64,000 nucleotides of DNA. Origin: Symploca sp. SIO2C1. GTDB taxonomy: Bacteria > Cyanobacteriota > Cyanobacteriia > Cyanobacteriales > Coleofasciculaceae. The translations under genes and the position numbers were made by a program. Below the pieces are notes generated by a model. It did no database searches and was not told where the DNA came from. It saw only the letters and a list, made by a program, of their open reading frames with translations. Positions 1 to 7,878 of this stretch are shown here, piece after piece. The stretch's first letter is position 1. Each line of letters begins with the position of its first letter. The stretch lies in the NCBI GenBank assembly GCA_010692635.1, contig JAAHGL010000007.1, forward strand, positions 129,934 to 193,933, read 5' to 3'.

Positions 1-69
1 GTTTAGAATAGTCTTTAAAGGGGATTATGGGTTAAGAAGATGCAAGGAAATTGCATTGATGAGCTCAAT

Positions 70-151
70 TTTCTTGCACTTTTCAAGGAAAATAAAAGCT
101 TGAAAGCTATACCAGACAGCGCTTTCATACTCTTGCAGCAAGCCCTAGCTA
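70..151. repeat. Dispersed repeat, copy 1 of 2
   Basis: A stretch running from a TTCTTGCACTT segment to CAGCAAGCCCTAG resembles 50606-50688. The shared blocks are TTGCACTT, a GAAAGCT segment and TGCAGCAAGCCCTAG. Read on the minus strand it begins with CTAGGGCTTGCTGCA, which resembles insertion-element ends. No transposase is present. It lies directly upstream of the first Rpn-type gene. Confidence 0.5.
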
Positions 152-206
152 GAGCAGTGTGAACGAAATTTAAAGTAATATCAGTAGTAAAATCAGCATA
201 CCGACC

Positions 207-1175
207 ATGCCTTCGAGACATATTCGCTTTGATTGGGCTATCAAAAAACTACTGCGTAATAAGGCTAATTATGTAGTCTTGGAAGGGTTTTTAAGCGAGT
301 TATTACATACTGATCTCAAGATCAAAACTCTTCTCGAAAGTGAGAGCAACCAACAGACTCAGGGTGATAAAGCCAACCGCGTAGATATTCTTGCTGAAAC
401 TCAAAACTCTGAGTTAATCCTTATCGAAGTGCAAAATAACTCCCAACTCGATTATTTTCATCGTATGCTCTACGGTGTTTCCCAGCTAGTCACCGAATAT
501 CTCGAACAAGGACAAGAGTACGGCCAAATTAGGAAAATCTACTCAGTGAATATCGTATACTTTAACCTCGGCAAGGGAGATGATTATATTTATCGTTTGC
601 GTCCGGAGTTCGTTGGGATGAATCTCGGAGATGTCCTGGAACCGACCCCAGCTCAAGAAAGAAAATTTAAGATAGAAAAAGTAGCTGATATCTTCCCAGA
701 ATACTACCTGCTGAAAGTGAAGAATTTTAAGGGGTTAGTGAAAAGTAGTCTAGAGGAGTGGATCTATTTTCTCAAAAACAGCGAGATCAAAGAGGAATTT
801 GCTGCTAAAGGAATGGAAGAAGCCAAGGAAACCCTAAGAGTAAATAATTTATCAGAACAAGAAAGAGTAGCATACAAGCGTTATATGGAAAACAAGCGTT
901 ACGAAGCAAGTATCTTGAGTACCCAAGAGTTTGAGGCGCAATGGGAAATTGAACAGATTGAACAGGCTCAAATCAGAGGTAGGGAAGAAGGTATCCAACA
1001 AGGTATCCAGCAAGGTATACAGCAAGGTATCCAGCAAGGTATCCAGCAAGGTATACAACAAGGTATACAACAAAAAACAATAGCGATCGCTCGTTCCTGT
1101 AAACAGCAAGGTTTAGATGTGGAGACTATTATGGAAATAACCCAACTATCTAGGGAAGATATTGAAGCTTTGTAA
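207..1175 (+). CDS. Rpn-family PD-(D/E)XK nuclease / putative transposase
   Basis: A 322-residue protein of the Rpn recombination-promoting nuclease family, abundant and variable in filamentous cyanobacteria. The N-terminal part holds a PD-(D/E)XK-like core: Asp in NRVDILAE, then the E-x-Q of LILIEVQN at about residues 65-80. The C-terminal fifth contains seven GIQQ tetrapeptides encoded by 12-bp tandem units, followed by a short helical tail (SREDIEAL). Family members are thought to cut DNA and stimulate RecA-independent recombination; this particular activity is inferred. It stands alone and is convergent with the TpsB gene. A second, divergent member lies at 20709. Confidence 0.8.
   Translation: MPSRHIRFDWAIKKLLRNKANYVVLEGFLSELLHTDLKIKTLLESESNQQTQGDKANRVDILAETQNSELILIEVQNNSQLDYFHRMLYGVSQLVTEYLEQGQEYGQIRKIYSVNIVYFNLGKGDDYIYRLRPEFVGMNLGDVLEPTPAQERKFKIEKVADIFPEYYLLKVKNFKGLVKSSLEEWIYFLKNSEIKEEFAAKGMEEAKETLRVNNLSEQERVAYKRYMENKRYEASILSTQEFEAQWEIEQIEQAQIRGREEGIQQGIQQGIQQGIQQGIQQGIQQGIQQKTIAIARSCKQQGLDVETIMEITQLSREDIEAL
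990..1073 (+). repeat. 12-bp coding tandem repeat (7 units)
   Basis: Seven consecutive 12-bp units of the form GGTATCCAGCAA, with A/C and A/G variants, encode (GIQQ)7 inside the Rpn-family gene. The units keep the reading frame, so copy-number change alters protein length without a frameshift. Confidence 0.9.
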
Positions 1176-1192
1176 ATTCTCAATGCGCTCAT

Positions 1193-3028
1193 TTAAAATG
1201 AGTAACCAAAACTAAAATGCATCCGAACATCACCAGGATTACTCAACAGTGCACCATCCAACACATAACCCACATCCACCACTGCATTAAACCGATTCTG
1301 GTAGTTCCAGCGCCAGCCTAATCCAACAGTCCAAATACTATCACTCTCGACTTCTCCTGGTAGAGCCTCTTCTCGCCAATATTGCCCAAAGTCAGTAAAA
1401 GTCAGGAAACGATGACCATTAGCGATCGCAGGGGTGTAAACTTCTAGACTAGCCAGTATCCCATCATCTCCTGCTACCTCCCGCTCCTGCAAACCCCGAA
1501 TTGAGTGCAACCCACCTAAACGAAACTGTTCTCCGGAAATCAAAGGTTCACCGGCGTACTGGCTCTCTCCTCGAATATTCAATAGCCAACCACTATCCCA
1601 GGTGTGCTGGTAACTGCCGTTAATTTGCCACAAGTCCCAATCTGCATTTGCCTCAACGCGACTTTCCGTATAGGCTTGGTTGTTATTTCTCCCAACTACC
1701 CCTGGGATATTCCGCACATAGCGAATTCCTGTAGAGAAGGCATTGCTTCCTCTATTAGTAGAGTACTGATAAGCGATACTCACAGGTAAAGCCGCAACAT
1801 CCACCCCTAAATCTCTGCCAACAAAGTCTACCGTGTTATCAAACAGGCGATAGCCTAAGCCGATATCTAAAGTTTGGCGGTCTAAGGCAGTGCGACTGAT
1901 ATGCTGTACCCAGTTGATACTGGTAGCAAATCCTTGTCCAGACACATCAAAAATATCAGCGATGCGTCCACTGTCAACATCTGAATAACTGGCACTAAAG
2001 TTGATCGTATCCCCCCACCTTGGTATAGGAGCTTGATAGAAGAAGCCGAATTGTTTTACTTTGTCTAGCTTCTCAGGTGAGATGGTAACACTAAAGGCAG
2101 CTAAGTGACCCCGGTCAAAAATGTTACTATTTTGGGCAATGAGGCTTAAGCGAGTATTTCCTGTCTCTTCTGTACCAATGTTATTTAGTCGCACTCCCCA
2201 GCGTTGAGTATTTTGATCTTTGACTTGAATTTCCACATCTGTCTTACCTACTTCTCCCTGTTGATAATTGAGAACTAGCTGGCGGGAGGGGTTGTCATTA
2301 GCTAAAAACAGTTGCTGAGATAGAGCATTGAGATTGGGGGAATTACCTTCTTGCAATTCAGGTAAAGCAATGCGGATAGCCTGTTCACTGAAAGACTGGT
2401 TGCCTGTAACTGTAATGCTGTTAACCTTGAGTTCAATGATTTTAATCTGAAATATCCCTTTGAGATGTAAGCGTTCCGGCAAGCTAATGTTGACTAAGGG
2501 ATAACCTGCATGACTATAGATTTCAATAAGGTCATTCTGCACTGCTGTGAGGTCATCAAGGGTTCTGTCTTCTCCCAGGTAGTCTTGGAGTATGCCTTGT
2601 AATTCTTCGTCTGAGAATAGAGTATTGCCCTGGAAGCGAAATTCTTTGATGGGAAAACGCAGAAGCTCTGGTGAGTCAAGCAGTGAGCTTGTTGGTGTAT
2701 CTTCTGGCTGTTGCTTCAGTATCTTGGGCGTCTGGGAAGTTTGGGCTAATAATGAGGGAGATTGTATAAACAGGACAATCGGTTGAGGGGGAAGTTCTGG
2801 TGTTGGCAATGGGCTTGGAGTAGTTGGGTAGATCCAGGTGTTTGAGGGTGTTCTAATGGGAAGTAGCACAAAGCTTCTATCTTTCCATTTTATACTAGTA
2901 CCGCTGCGCGGAATTATATCAAGTTCGGATAAACAGTTATAATACCAAATCCGCTTTACCAAGGGTCTATTAAAAAAAATCAAAGCCTTTGTCTGGAAAA
3001 GATTTGGGGATTTTGATAAGTACCCCAC
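1193..3028 (-). CDS. ShlB/FhaC/HecB-type two-partner secretion transporter (TpsB)
   Basis: An outer-membrane transporter of the TpsB class (Omp85 superfamily) that would export a large TpsA exoprotein. After a linker, a POTRA domain begins near FPIKEFRFQGNTLF (about residue 125). The rest is a 16-strand-type barrel with the conserved GLHSIRGLQ region (VRGY/IRGF equivalent) and a C-terminal Phe (FSFGYSF), typical of BAM substrates. A hydrophobic VLFIQSPSLLAQ segment near residue 85 looks like a displaced signal peptide. The first 40 or so residues are encoded by an inverted-repeat element, so the start is doubtful and the true 5' end may have been replaced. No TpsA partner is in the window. 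Confidence 0.82.
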   Translation of the reverse strand: MGYLSKSPNLFQTKALIFFNRPLVKRIWYYNCLSELDIIPRSGTSIKWKDRSFVLLPIRTPSNTWIYPTTPSPLPTPELPPQPIVLFIQSPSLLAQTSQTPKILKQQPEDTPTSSLLDSPELLRFPIKEFRFQGNTLFSDEELQGILQDYLGEDRTLDDLTAVQNDLIEIYSHAGYPLVNISLPERLHLKGIFQIKIIELKVNSITVTGNQSFSEQAIRIALPELQEGNSPNLNALSQQLFLANDNPSRQLVLNYQQGEVGKTDVEIQVKDQNTQRWGVRLNNIGTEETGNTRLSLIAQNSNIFDRGHLAAFSVTISPEKLDKVKQFGFFYQAPIPRWGDTINFSASYSDVDSGRIADIFDVSGQGFATSINWVQHISRTALDRQTLDIGLGYRLFDNTVDFVGRDLGVDVAALPVSIAYQYSTNRGSNAFSTGIRYVRNIPGVVGRNNNQAYTESRVEANADWDLWQINGSYQHTWDSGWLLNIRGESQYAGEPLISGEQFRLGGLHSIRGLQEREVAGDDGILASLEVYTPAIANGHRFLTFTDFGQYWREEALPGEVESDSIWTVGLGWRWNYQNRFNAVVDVGYVLDGALLSNPGDVRMHFSFGYSF

Positions 3029-3045
3029 AATAACCGGATTTGGTA
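2943..3045. repeat. Inverted-repeat element across the TpsB 5' end
   Basis: The 11-bp arms TACCAAATCCG (2943-2953) and CGGATTTGGTA (3035-3045) are perfect complements; flanking AATTATA/TATAATT partly extends them. The annotated start of the TpsB reading frame (3028) lies inside it. Confidence 0.6.
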
Positions 3046-3115
3046 TAATTCCTTTCTACCTTGCAACCTTCTTTCTTCCCTTCTGCCTCCTGCCTTCTTG
3101 TACTAGTAAATGCCA

Positions 3116-3148
3116 AGATACCCGACTTCTTGAATAAGTCGGGTATCT
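3116..3148. repeat. Hairpin downstream of lexA
   Basis: A perfect 13-bp stem, AGATACCCGACTT / AAGTCGGGTATCT, with a 7-base loop. It lies 27 bp beyond the lexA stop and could help end that transcript, but no T-run follows on either strand. A related arm pair (AGATCCCCGACTTCT) occurs at 53906-53971, so it is probably a dispersed palindrome. Confidence 0.6.
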
Positions 3149-3174
3149 GAACCGCCAATAACCAATGACACTCC

Positions 3175-3789
3175 TTATTGCTTGGCATCAAAGCCGCGCC
3201 AGACTCCTACTAATACTCCTTGCACCTCTACCCTGTTGGCCATTGCCTCTATGGGGAGATACTTAGCATTAGCAGGCTTGAGAGTGACTAGCTCACCCTG
3301 ACGGTAGTAACGTTTCAAGGTAGTGCCTTTTCCTTCTACCCGTGCCGCGACAATCCGACCATTTTTTAGTTGCTCTGGATCAAGGACTGGTCGCATAATT
3401 ACTACATCTCCTTCGGTAATTAGGTCTTCGATCATGCTGTCTCCTGTAACCCGCAAAGCAAAATTACCTTTTTGATAGAACAAGCTAGATAAATCTAGAT
3501 GCTCCACAGTGTCAGTGAACGGTTCTACTAAACCACCAGCTGCGATCGCTCCGAACACAGGAATTCCCTTGGAAGCGGGACCCAGAATCCGAATTGTGCG
3601 AGCTTTTCCTTCTGTCCAATCAATGTATCCTTTGTTTCGCAAATGTTCTAGGCGACTTTGAACTGGTGCTGGTGAACGTAATTTCATTGCCCGCATCATT
3701 TGCCGGATGGAAGGGGCATGTTGGGAGGTACGAATATAATCTACCAACCAATCATAAAGTTCTTGTTGCGCTGGAGTAAGGGCATTCAT
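3175..3789 (-). CDS. lexA: LexA repressor
   Basis: A 204-residue LexA of normal length. Residues 1-70 form the winged-helix DNA-binding domain (SIRQMMRAMKLRSPAPVQSR). The self-cleavage site Ala84-Gly85 sits in AIAAGG. The catalytic dyad is Ser118 (VTGDSM) and Lys159 (TTLKRY). Both are intact, so RecA-stimulated autoproteolysis is possible, although in some cyanobacteria LexA regulates carbon or redox genes rather than a classic SOS regulon. A matching operator lies 123 bp upstream, consistent with autoregulation. The start is the only ATG giving the normal N-terminus. Confidence 0.96.
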   Translation of the reverse strand: MNALTPAQQELYDWLVDYIRTSQHAPSIRQMMRAMKLRSPAPVQSRLEHLRNKGYIDWTEGKARTIRILGPASKGIPVFGAIAAGGLVEPFTDTVEHLDLSSLFYQKGNFALRVTGDSMIEDLITEGDVVIMRPVLDPEQLKNGRIVAARVEGKGTTLKRYYRQGELVTLKPANAKYLPIEAMANRVEVQGVLVGVWRGFDAKQ

Positions 3790-3911
3790 AATCCTAATGT
3801 GGGATAAAATAGAGTTATGAGTTGGCTAGAGACAAAATTTATTGCCTTTGGGGTTGTGAATTGAAATGATTAACTAATCATTTTTTGTAAGGCTAGATGA
3901 ATAATGTCTCT

Positions 3912-3925
3912 AGAACACTTGTACT
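3912..3925 (-). promoter_or_regulatory. LexA operator upstream of lexA
   Basis: Read on the minus strand the site is AGTACAAGTGTTCT. It fits the cyanobacterial LexA consensus RGTACNNNDGTWCB at every position and lies 123 bp upstream of the lexA ATG. Confidence 0.75.
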
Positions 3926-3987
3926 TCTAAATCCCCCCATTTGTCTAGTAGTTAACTACCAAAAGAAGAAATTTTTCTCCTCCCCAC

Positions 3988-4022
3988 AATTCCTAATTCC
4001 CAATTCCCAATTCCCAATTCCC
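3988..4022. repeat. Heptamer tandem repeat (TTCCCAA type)
   Basis: About five units of a TTCCCAA/TTCCTAA heptamer lie directly against the argF stop codon. The same heptamer is expanded at 14482-14570. Confidence 0.85.
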
Positions 4023-4943
4023 TCAATCTGCCCCCAAAAGACTCACAAGTAAGGCTTTTTGAGCATACATCCGGTTTTCTGCCTGCTCCCAAACCCGCGA
4101 TTGCTTACCTTCGATCACCTCATCGGTAATTTCTTCTCCCCGGTGCGCCGGTAAACAGTGCAAAACAATAGCTTCTGGATCAGCGTTGGTTAACAATTGT
4201 TCATTCACCTGGTAAGGCTCAAAAATCGGAATGCGAGTCTCGGCTAAATCTTCTTGACCCATACTTGCCCAAACATCAGTGTAAATGACTTGGCTTCCCT
4301 TCGTAGCAGTAAGTGGATCATCAGTGAGTGTTACCTCTGTCTTACCTGCAGCAATTTTTTGTGCCTGCTCGACAAGATCAGCAACCGGTTGATAGTCTGG
4401 TGGGGTAGCAACTCTGATATTCATACCCATCAAGGCACATCCCAACATCAGAGAATGAGCAACATTGTTGCCATCTCCCAAATAAGTCAAGGTAATCCCC
4501 TCAACAGAGCCAAAGCACTCCTGAATAGTCAACAAATCTGCTAAAACCTGACAAGGGTGCTCCCAATCAGTCAGAGCATTAATCACAGGTATCTGAGCAT
4601 ATTCGGCAAAGGTTTCCAGTTCTTTCTGTTCATAAGTGCGAATTGCCAGGATGTCCAAATAACGATTCAAGACTCGCGCTGTATCTATTACTGGTTCTCC
4701 TCGACCAACTTGGGTCATTTTGGGATTTAAGTCAATTACCTGACCCCCTAATTGATACATAGCTACAGAAAAACTGACCCGTGTTCGTGTGGAAGCCTTA
4801 TAGAACAAAAGACCCAGCACTTTAGAGCACTGCATTTTTACCTTGCCTGCTTTCAACTGAGCAGCAAGTTGCAACAGCTCCTGAATTTCACCGGCACTTA
4901 AATCGGTTAAACCCAAAAAATCTCTTCCTTTTAGTGCCTCCAT
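4023..4943 (-). CDS. argF: Ornithine carbamoyltransferase
   Basis: Converts ornithine and carbamoyl phosphate to citrulline in arginine synthesis. It has the carbamoyl-phosphate loop STRTR (FYKASTRTRVSF), the HPCQ motif (WEHPCQVLADL) and the ornithine/active-site HCLPA motif. I placed the start at the ATG giving MEALKGRDFLGL (306 residues, family length). An upstream in-frame ATG at 4997 would add 18 residues not typical of the family. argH, two steps later in the pathway, is also in the window (25338) but unlinked. Confidence 0.95.
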   Translation of the reverse strand: MEALKGRDFLGLTDLSAGEIQELLQLAAQLKAGKVKMQCSKVLGLLFYKASTRTRVSFSVAMYQLGGQVIDLNPKMTQVGRGEPVIDTARVLNRYLDILAIRTYEQKELETFAEYAQIPVINALTDWEHPCQVLADLLTIQECFGSVEGITLTYLGDGNNVAHSLMLGCALMGMNIRVATPPDYQPVADLVEQAQKIAAGKTEVTLTDDPLTATKGSQVIYTDVWASMGQEDLAETRIPIFEPYQVNEQLLTNADPEAIVLHCLPAHRGEEITDEVIEGKQSRVWEQAENRMYAQKALLVSLLGAD

Positions 4944-5254
4944 ATTCTTCCCCCGATGAATAAATTGCTCTGTTCTCAACCTAAGCGCTACAGGCAATCG
5001 CCCAAAAAAGTTAGCGCGCTTTTGAGGTAAGCCTCAGCTTCCCAAGGCTACTTAGTTATTTTACAGAAATACTGTTTTTAAGAACCTACCAGATTTTCCT
5101 GAGATTATTCCAGTTTGTGGAGAATGATGATGTCACAATTTTTTTTTTAGTTTATCTTAGAACCAATTCTCATCTTGCCCATTAGCTGTTTTTCAAATTC
5201 TGAATTTGAGCTTACCACTACCAGAGAATTTTAACTTCAAACAAACTTTAAATT
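4944..5254. other. Intergenic region between divergent genes
   Basis: 311 bases separate argF and the cyclase gene, which diverge. The region is AT-rich near 5130-5160 with a run of nine Ts, and should hold both promoters. I see no repeat, RNA gene or recognised operator. Confidence 0.5.
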
Positions 5255-6982
5255 ATGGAGTCATATTTAGGGACAAAATTAGTTATAATTATTACTTTTA
5301 CCTTTTGGTTGATTACCAGTACCAGCCTTTACTTTTTTTATCTTGTTGTCTTACACCTTGGTGATGATTTCACTGAAAATTTAGATCAACTTTGGGAATT
5401 ACGGTACTTTGGCTTAGGTATTACAAGTGCTAGCTTACTCTTGTCATTATTTGCCGCATTGTTACTATCACGTTGGTTAGGACACCCTCTTGCTAAATTA
5501 CAGGAAGCTGTAGAAAAAGTCCGAGCTGGTGAGTTGAATACCTTCATTGAGATTGATCGCCAAGACCGACTAGGACTTCTGGTTGAGACATTTAACTCAA
5601 TGGTAGCAGCGGTGCAGGAGCAGACTCAATCAATTGTTATCAGTAGTGAGCTTATTGAGCATTATAAGCTAAAAAATAAATATTCTAAGGTAACCATTTA
5701 CCCGGTAGATTTGCAAAAGATTACTAAACCATACAATCCACAAACTAAAACTATGACCACTGGTGGAGCATCAACAGCTTCTACAGGTAAATTTACCATC
5801 CTAGTAGTAGATGATGATAAAACTAACCTACAAGTACTCACTAAGTTGCTTATTCCCCACCACTATGAAGTAGTACAGGCATCTAGTGGTATGCAGGCTT
5901 TAGATGAGATGGAAAAAGGTTTAGAACCAGATTTGATTATTCTGGATATTATGATGCCTCAGATGGATGGCTATGAGGTATGCCAAAAAATTAGGCAATT
6001 TTTTCCAGCGAATCAACTACCAATCATTATGTTAACTGCCAAAGACCAACCATCAGATTTAGTAGAAGGCTTGAGTCGTGGTGCTAATGATTATTTAGTT
6101 AAACCAATTAACCGTAGTGAATTGCTAGCTCGCGTTAAAACTCATATTCAATTAGCTAAAGTTAATACAGCTTATAGTCGCTTTGTACCTAACGAATTTA
6201 TCCGACTTTTGGGACATGAGAGCATCCTGGATGTCAAGCTAGGAGATCATGTGAAGAAGGAAATGGCGATTCTTTTTTCTGATATTCGCTCCTTTACTAC
6301 TCTGTCTGAGCAAATGTCACCAGAAGAAAACTTTGCTTTCATTAATTCCTATTTAAAAATGGTTGTACCGGCAATTAGGAACCACAACGGATTTATTGAT
6401 AAGTACATCGGCGATGCAGTAATGGCAGTTTTTCACCAGCAGGCGGAAGATGCCTTACTAGCAGCGATTGAAATGCAAAAACAGGTACTGCGCTACAATT
6501 GCGATCGCGTAGCTGATGGTAAAGTGCCTATTGCTATAGGTACTGGCATCCATGTCGGTAGTTTGATGCTGGGAACTGTGGGAGAAGAACAACGCATGGA
6601 AGAAACTGTGATTTCTGATGCCGTGAATGTGGCTTCTCGCTTGGAAGGGTTAACCAAGATTTTTGGCTCTACTGTAATCTTTAGTGAGAAGATTTTAATT
6701 GAGCTAGAAGATCCCACCCAATATAAGTATCGATTTTTAGGGAAGGTTCCAGTCAAAGGTAGGAAAGATGCCATATCAGTATTTGAAGCTTTTGAAGGTG
6801 AAGCTCCAGAGATTATTGAACTTAAGGTGAAGACGAGAATTGATTTTGAGCTAGGAATTAATTTTTACTATGATAGAAAGTTTACTGAAGGTACTGAAAT
6901 GTTTGAAAGAGTTTTAAAGAAGAATCAAGCTGATAAAGCAGCTCAGTTATACTTAGAGCGCTGTCGTAAATTTAGCAAGTAA
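5255..6982 (+). CDS. Membrane adenylate cyclase with HAMP and response-receiver domains
   Basis: A 575-residue signalling protein. Two transmembrane helices (about residues 8-30 and 52-72) enclose only a short periplasmic loop. A HAMP domain follows (LGHPLAKLQEAVEKVRAGEL). A receiver domain then has acidic VVDDDKTN, phospho-acceptor Asp in LIILDIMMPQ, and Lys in VKPINRSEL. A class III cyclase domain begins near residue 335 (FSDIRSFTTL). The two metal Asp residues, the adenine-type Lys (DKYIGDAVMAVF) and the transition-state Asn/Arg (NVASRLEG) are present, so ATP to cAMP is expected. Phosphorylation by an unlinked histidine kinase probably controls it. A short helical, possibly TPR-like tail ends the protein. 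Confidence 0.88.
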   Translation: MESYLGTKLVIIITFTFWLITSTSLYFFYLVVLHLGDDFTENLDQLWELRYFGLGITSASLLLSLFAALLLSRWLGHPLAKLQEAVEKVRAGELNTFIEIDRQDRLGLLVETFNSMVAAVQEQTQSIVISSELIEHYKLKNKYSKVTIYPVDLQKITKPYNPQTKTMTTGGASTASTGKFTILVVDDDKTNLQVLTKLLIPHHYEVVQASSGMQALDEMEKGLEPDLIILDIMMPQMDGYEVCQKIRQFFPANQLPIIMLTAKDQPSDLVEGLSRGANDYLVKPINRSELLARVKTHIQLAKVNTAYSRFVPNEFIRLLGHESILDVKLGDHVKKEMAILFSDIRSFTTLSEQMSPEENFAFINSYLKMVVPAIRNHNGFIDKYIGDAVMAVFHQQAEDALLAAIEMQKQVLRYNCDRVADGKVPIAIGTGIHVGSLMLGTVGEEQRMEETVISDAVNVASRLEGLTKIFGSTVIFSEKILIELEDPTQYKYRFLGKVPVKGRKDAISVFEAFEGEAPEIIELKVKTRIDFELGINFYYDRKFTEGTEMFERVLKKNQADKAAQLYLERCRKFSK

Positions 6983-7123
6983 GTTTGTTATCAATTGATA
7001 ATTGATAATTGTCAATTAATGAAATTGAGATTTGCGAGTTGAATCAATTATCGTGGGCTACAACTCAGAAAGATTGGCAGATGCCGAGTGTTAACATTCC
7101 TTATGAAATATAGCTTTGTCGAA

Positions 7124-7195
7124 AGCCCGTGACGAGGATTGAACTCGTGACCTCACCCTTACCAAGGGTGTGCTCTACCACTGAGCTACACGGGC
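7124..7195 (-). tRNA. tRNA-Thr (GGT anticodon)
   Basis: A 72-nt cloverleaf on the minus strand. The acceptor stem is GCCCGTG/CACGGGC, the anticodon loop TTGGTAA gives GGT, and the T-loop TTCAATC is standard. The CCA is not encoded. Confidence 0.95.
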
Positions 7196-7293
7196 AATTG
7201 AAGATATTTGGTATTGAGCTAAGTTTTGTGTCTTGAGTAGTGAGCTAAAAACTTTAAGACTTTTAACTTAACCTAGACAATAACTCCACTTTG

Positions 7294-7378
7294 TGGTGGG
7301 CCGAGCTGGATTTGAACCAGCGTAGGCGTAGCCAGCGGATTTACAGTCCGCCCCCATTAACCACTCGGGCATCGACCC
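7294..7378 (-). tRNA. tRNA-Tyr (GTA anticodon), CCA encoded
   Basis: A class II tRNA on the minus strand with a long variable arm. The acceptor pair is GGGTCGA/TCGGCCC, the anticodon stem is GCGGA/TCCGC around CTGTAAA (anticodon GTA), and the T-arm is GCTGG/CCAGC. The discriminator A is followed by CCA in the genome. It lies about 100 bp upstream of tRNA-Thr on the same strand. Confidence 0.95.
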
Positions 7379-7436
7379 ATTTGAACCACAGTTATTTATT
7401 GTAGCAGAATTAATATCTTAAAATCAATAGGGTATT

Positions 7437-7577
7437 TTATCCCACGGTGTAAGCGGCTTGAAGTGCCCACCAAATCAAAAAGCTGATACTGCCAAAAACA
7501 AGCACTGCCGAAATAGCAATCACTTTAGGGCTATCAGCTCCCTTGAACTTCATGATTCCACGATTTAGATCTGACAT
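7437..7577 (-). CDS. Small single-span membrane protein (46 aa)
   Basis: A 46-codon frame, below the usual size cut-off, encodes a protein starting MSDLNRGIMKFKGADSPKV, with one hydrophobic helix (about residues 19-41, ending in LIWWAL) and a short tail. The compact layout (charged N-terminus, single span) resembles small subunits or assembly factors of thylakoid complexes, but I do not recognise it as a named Psb, Pet or Ndh subunit. It lies just upstream of tRNA-Tyr on the same strand, so the tRNAs could be read through from its promoter. A start at the internal ATG (residue 9) is possible. Confidence 0.7.
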   Translation of the reverse strand: MSDLNRGIMKFKGADSPKVIAISAVLVFGSISFLIWWALQAAYTVG

Positions 7578-7720
7578 ATGGCAATGATTATTCCTTGAGC
7601 GGGCGTGCAACAGTTTGTAGAAATTAGATTATCCATGACTAGGCTAGCCAGTAAAAGAGCAATCGTCTATAACCTAAATCTGAATTATTGATTAAGAATA
7701 AATTCTGAGCTACCCTTAAT

Positions 7721-7840
7721 TTATCCCTCTTCTGTCAGACTCCGAAAAATAGGGTTCAAACCCTGATTCTCTCGTTAGGTGTCGTTGGCTGTAATGACGC
7801 AATTTCGTCAGAATTTCGGAAAGTGACAGAAGAGGGATAA
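7721..7840. mobile_element. 120-bp miniature inverted-repeat element
   Basis: Perfect 17-bp terminal inverted repeats, TTATCCCTCTTCTGTCA (7721-7737) and its complement (7824-7840), continue imperfectly inwards (a TCCGAAA segment on both sides). The interior has no coding capacity. No clear target duplication is visible. The compact, non-coding, terminally inverted form is that of a MITE or a large hairpin repeat. Confidence 0.7.
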
Positions 7841-7878
7841 GTCGATAAATCACGAATTTCACGCATTCTATGCTTGGC

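Noticed and set aside
207-1175. Intact insertion sequence carried by the Rpn-family gene
   Set aside because: Rpn-family genes are labelled transposase-like, but no terminal inverted repeats or target duplication bracket this gene or the one at 20709.
852-1192. Two minus-strand frames rich in Leu/Thr/Ile-Pro repeats
   Set aside because: They arise from the 12-bp tandem repeat of the Rpn-family gene read on the opposite strand.
1193-3028. Complete two-partner secretion locus
   Set aside because: No large TpsA exoprotein with a haemagglutination-activity domain is encoded next to the TpsB gene; the neighbours are lexA and an Rpn-family gene.
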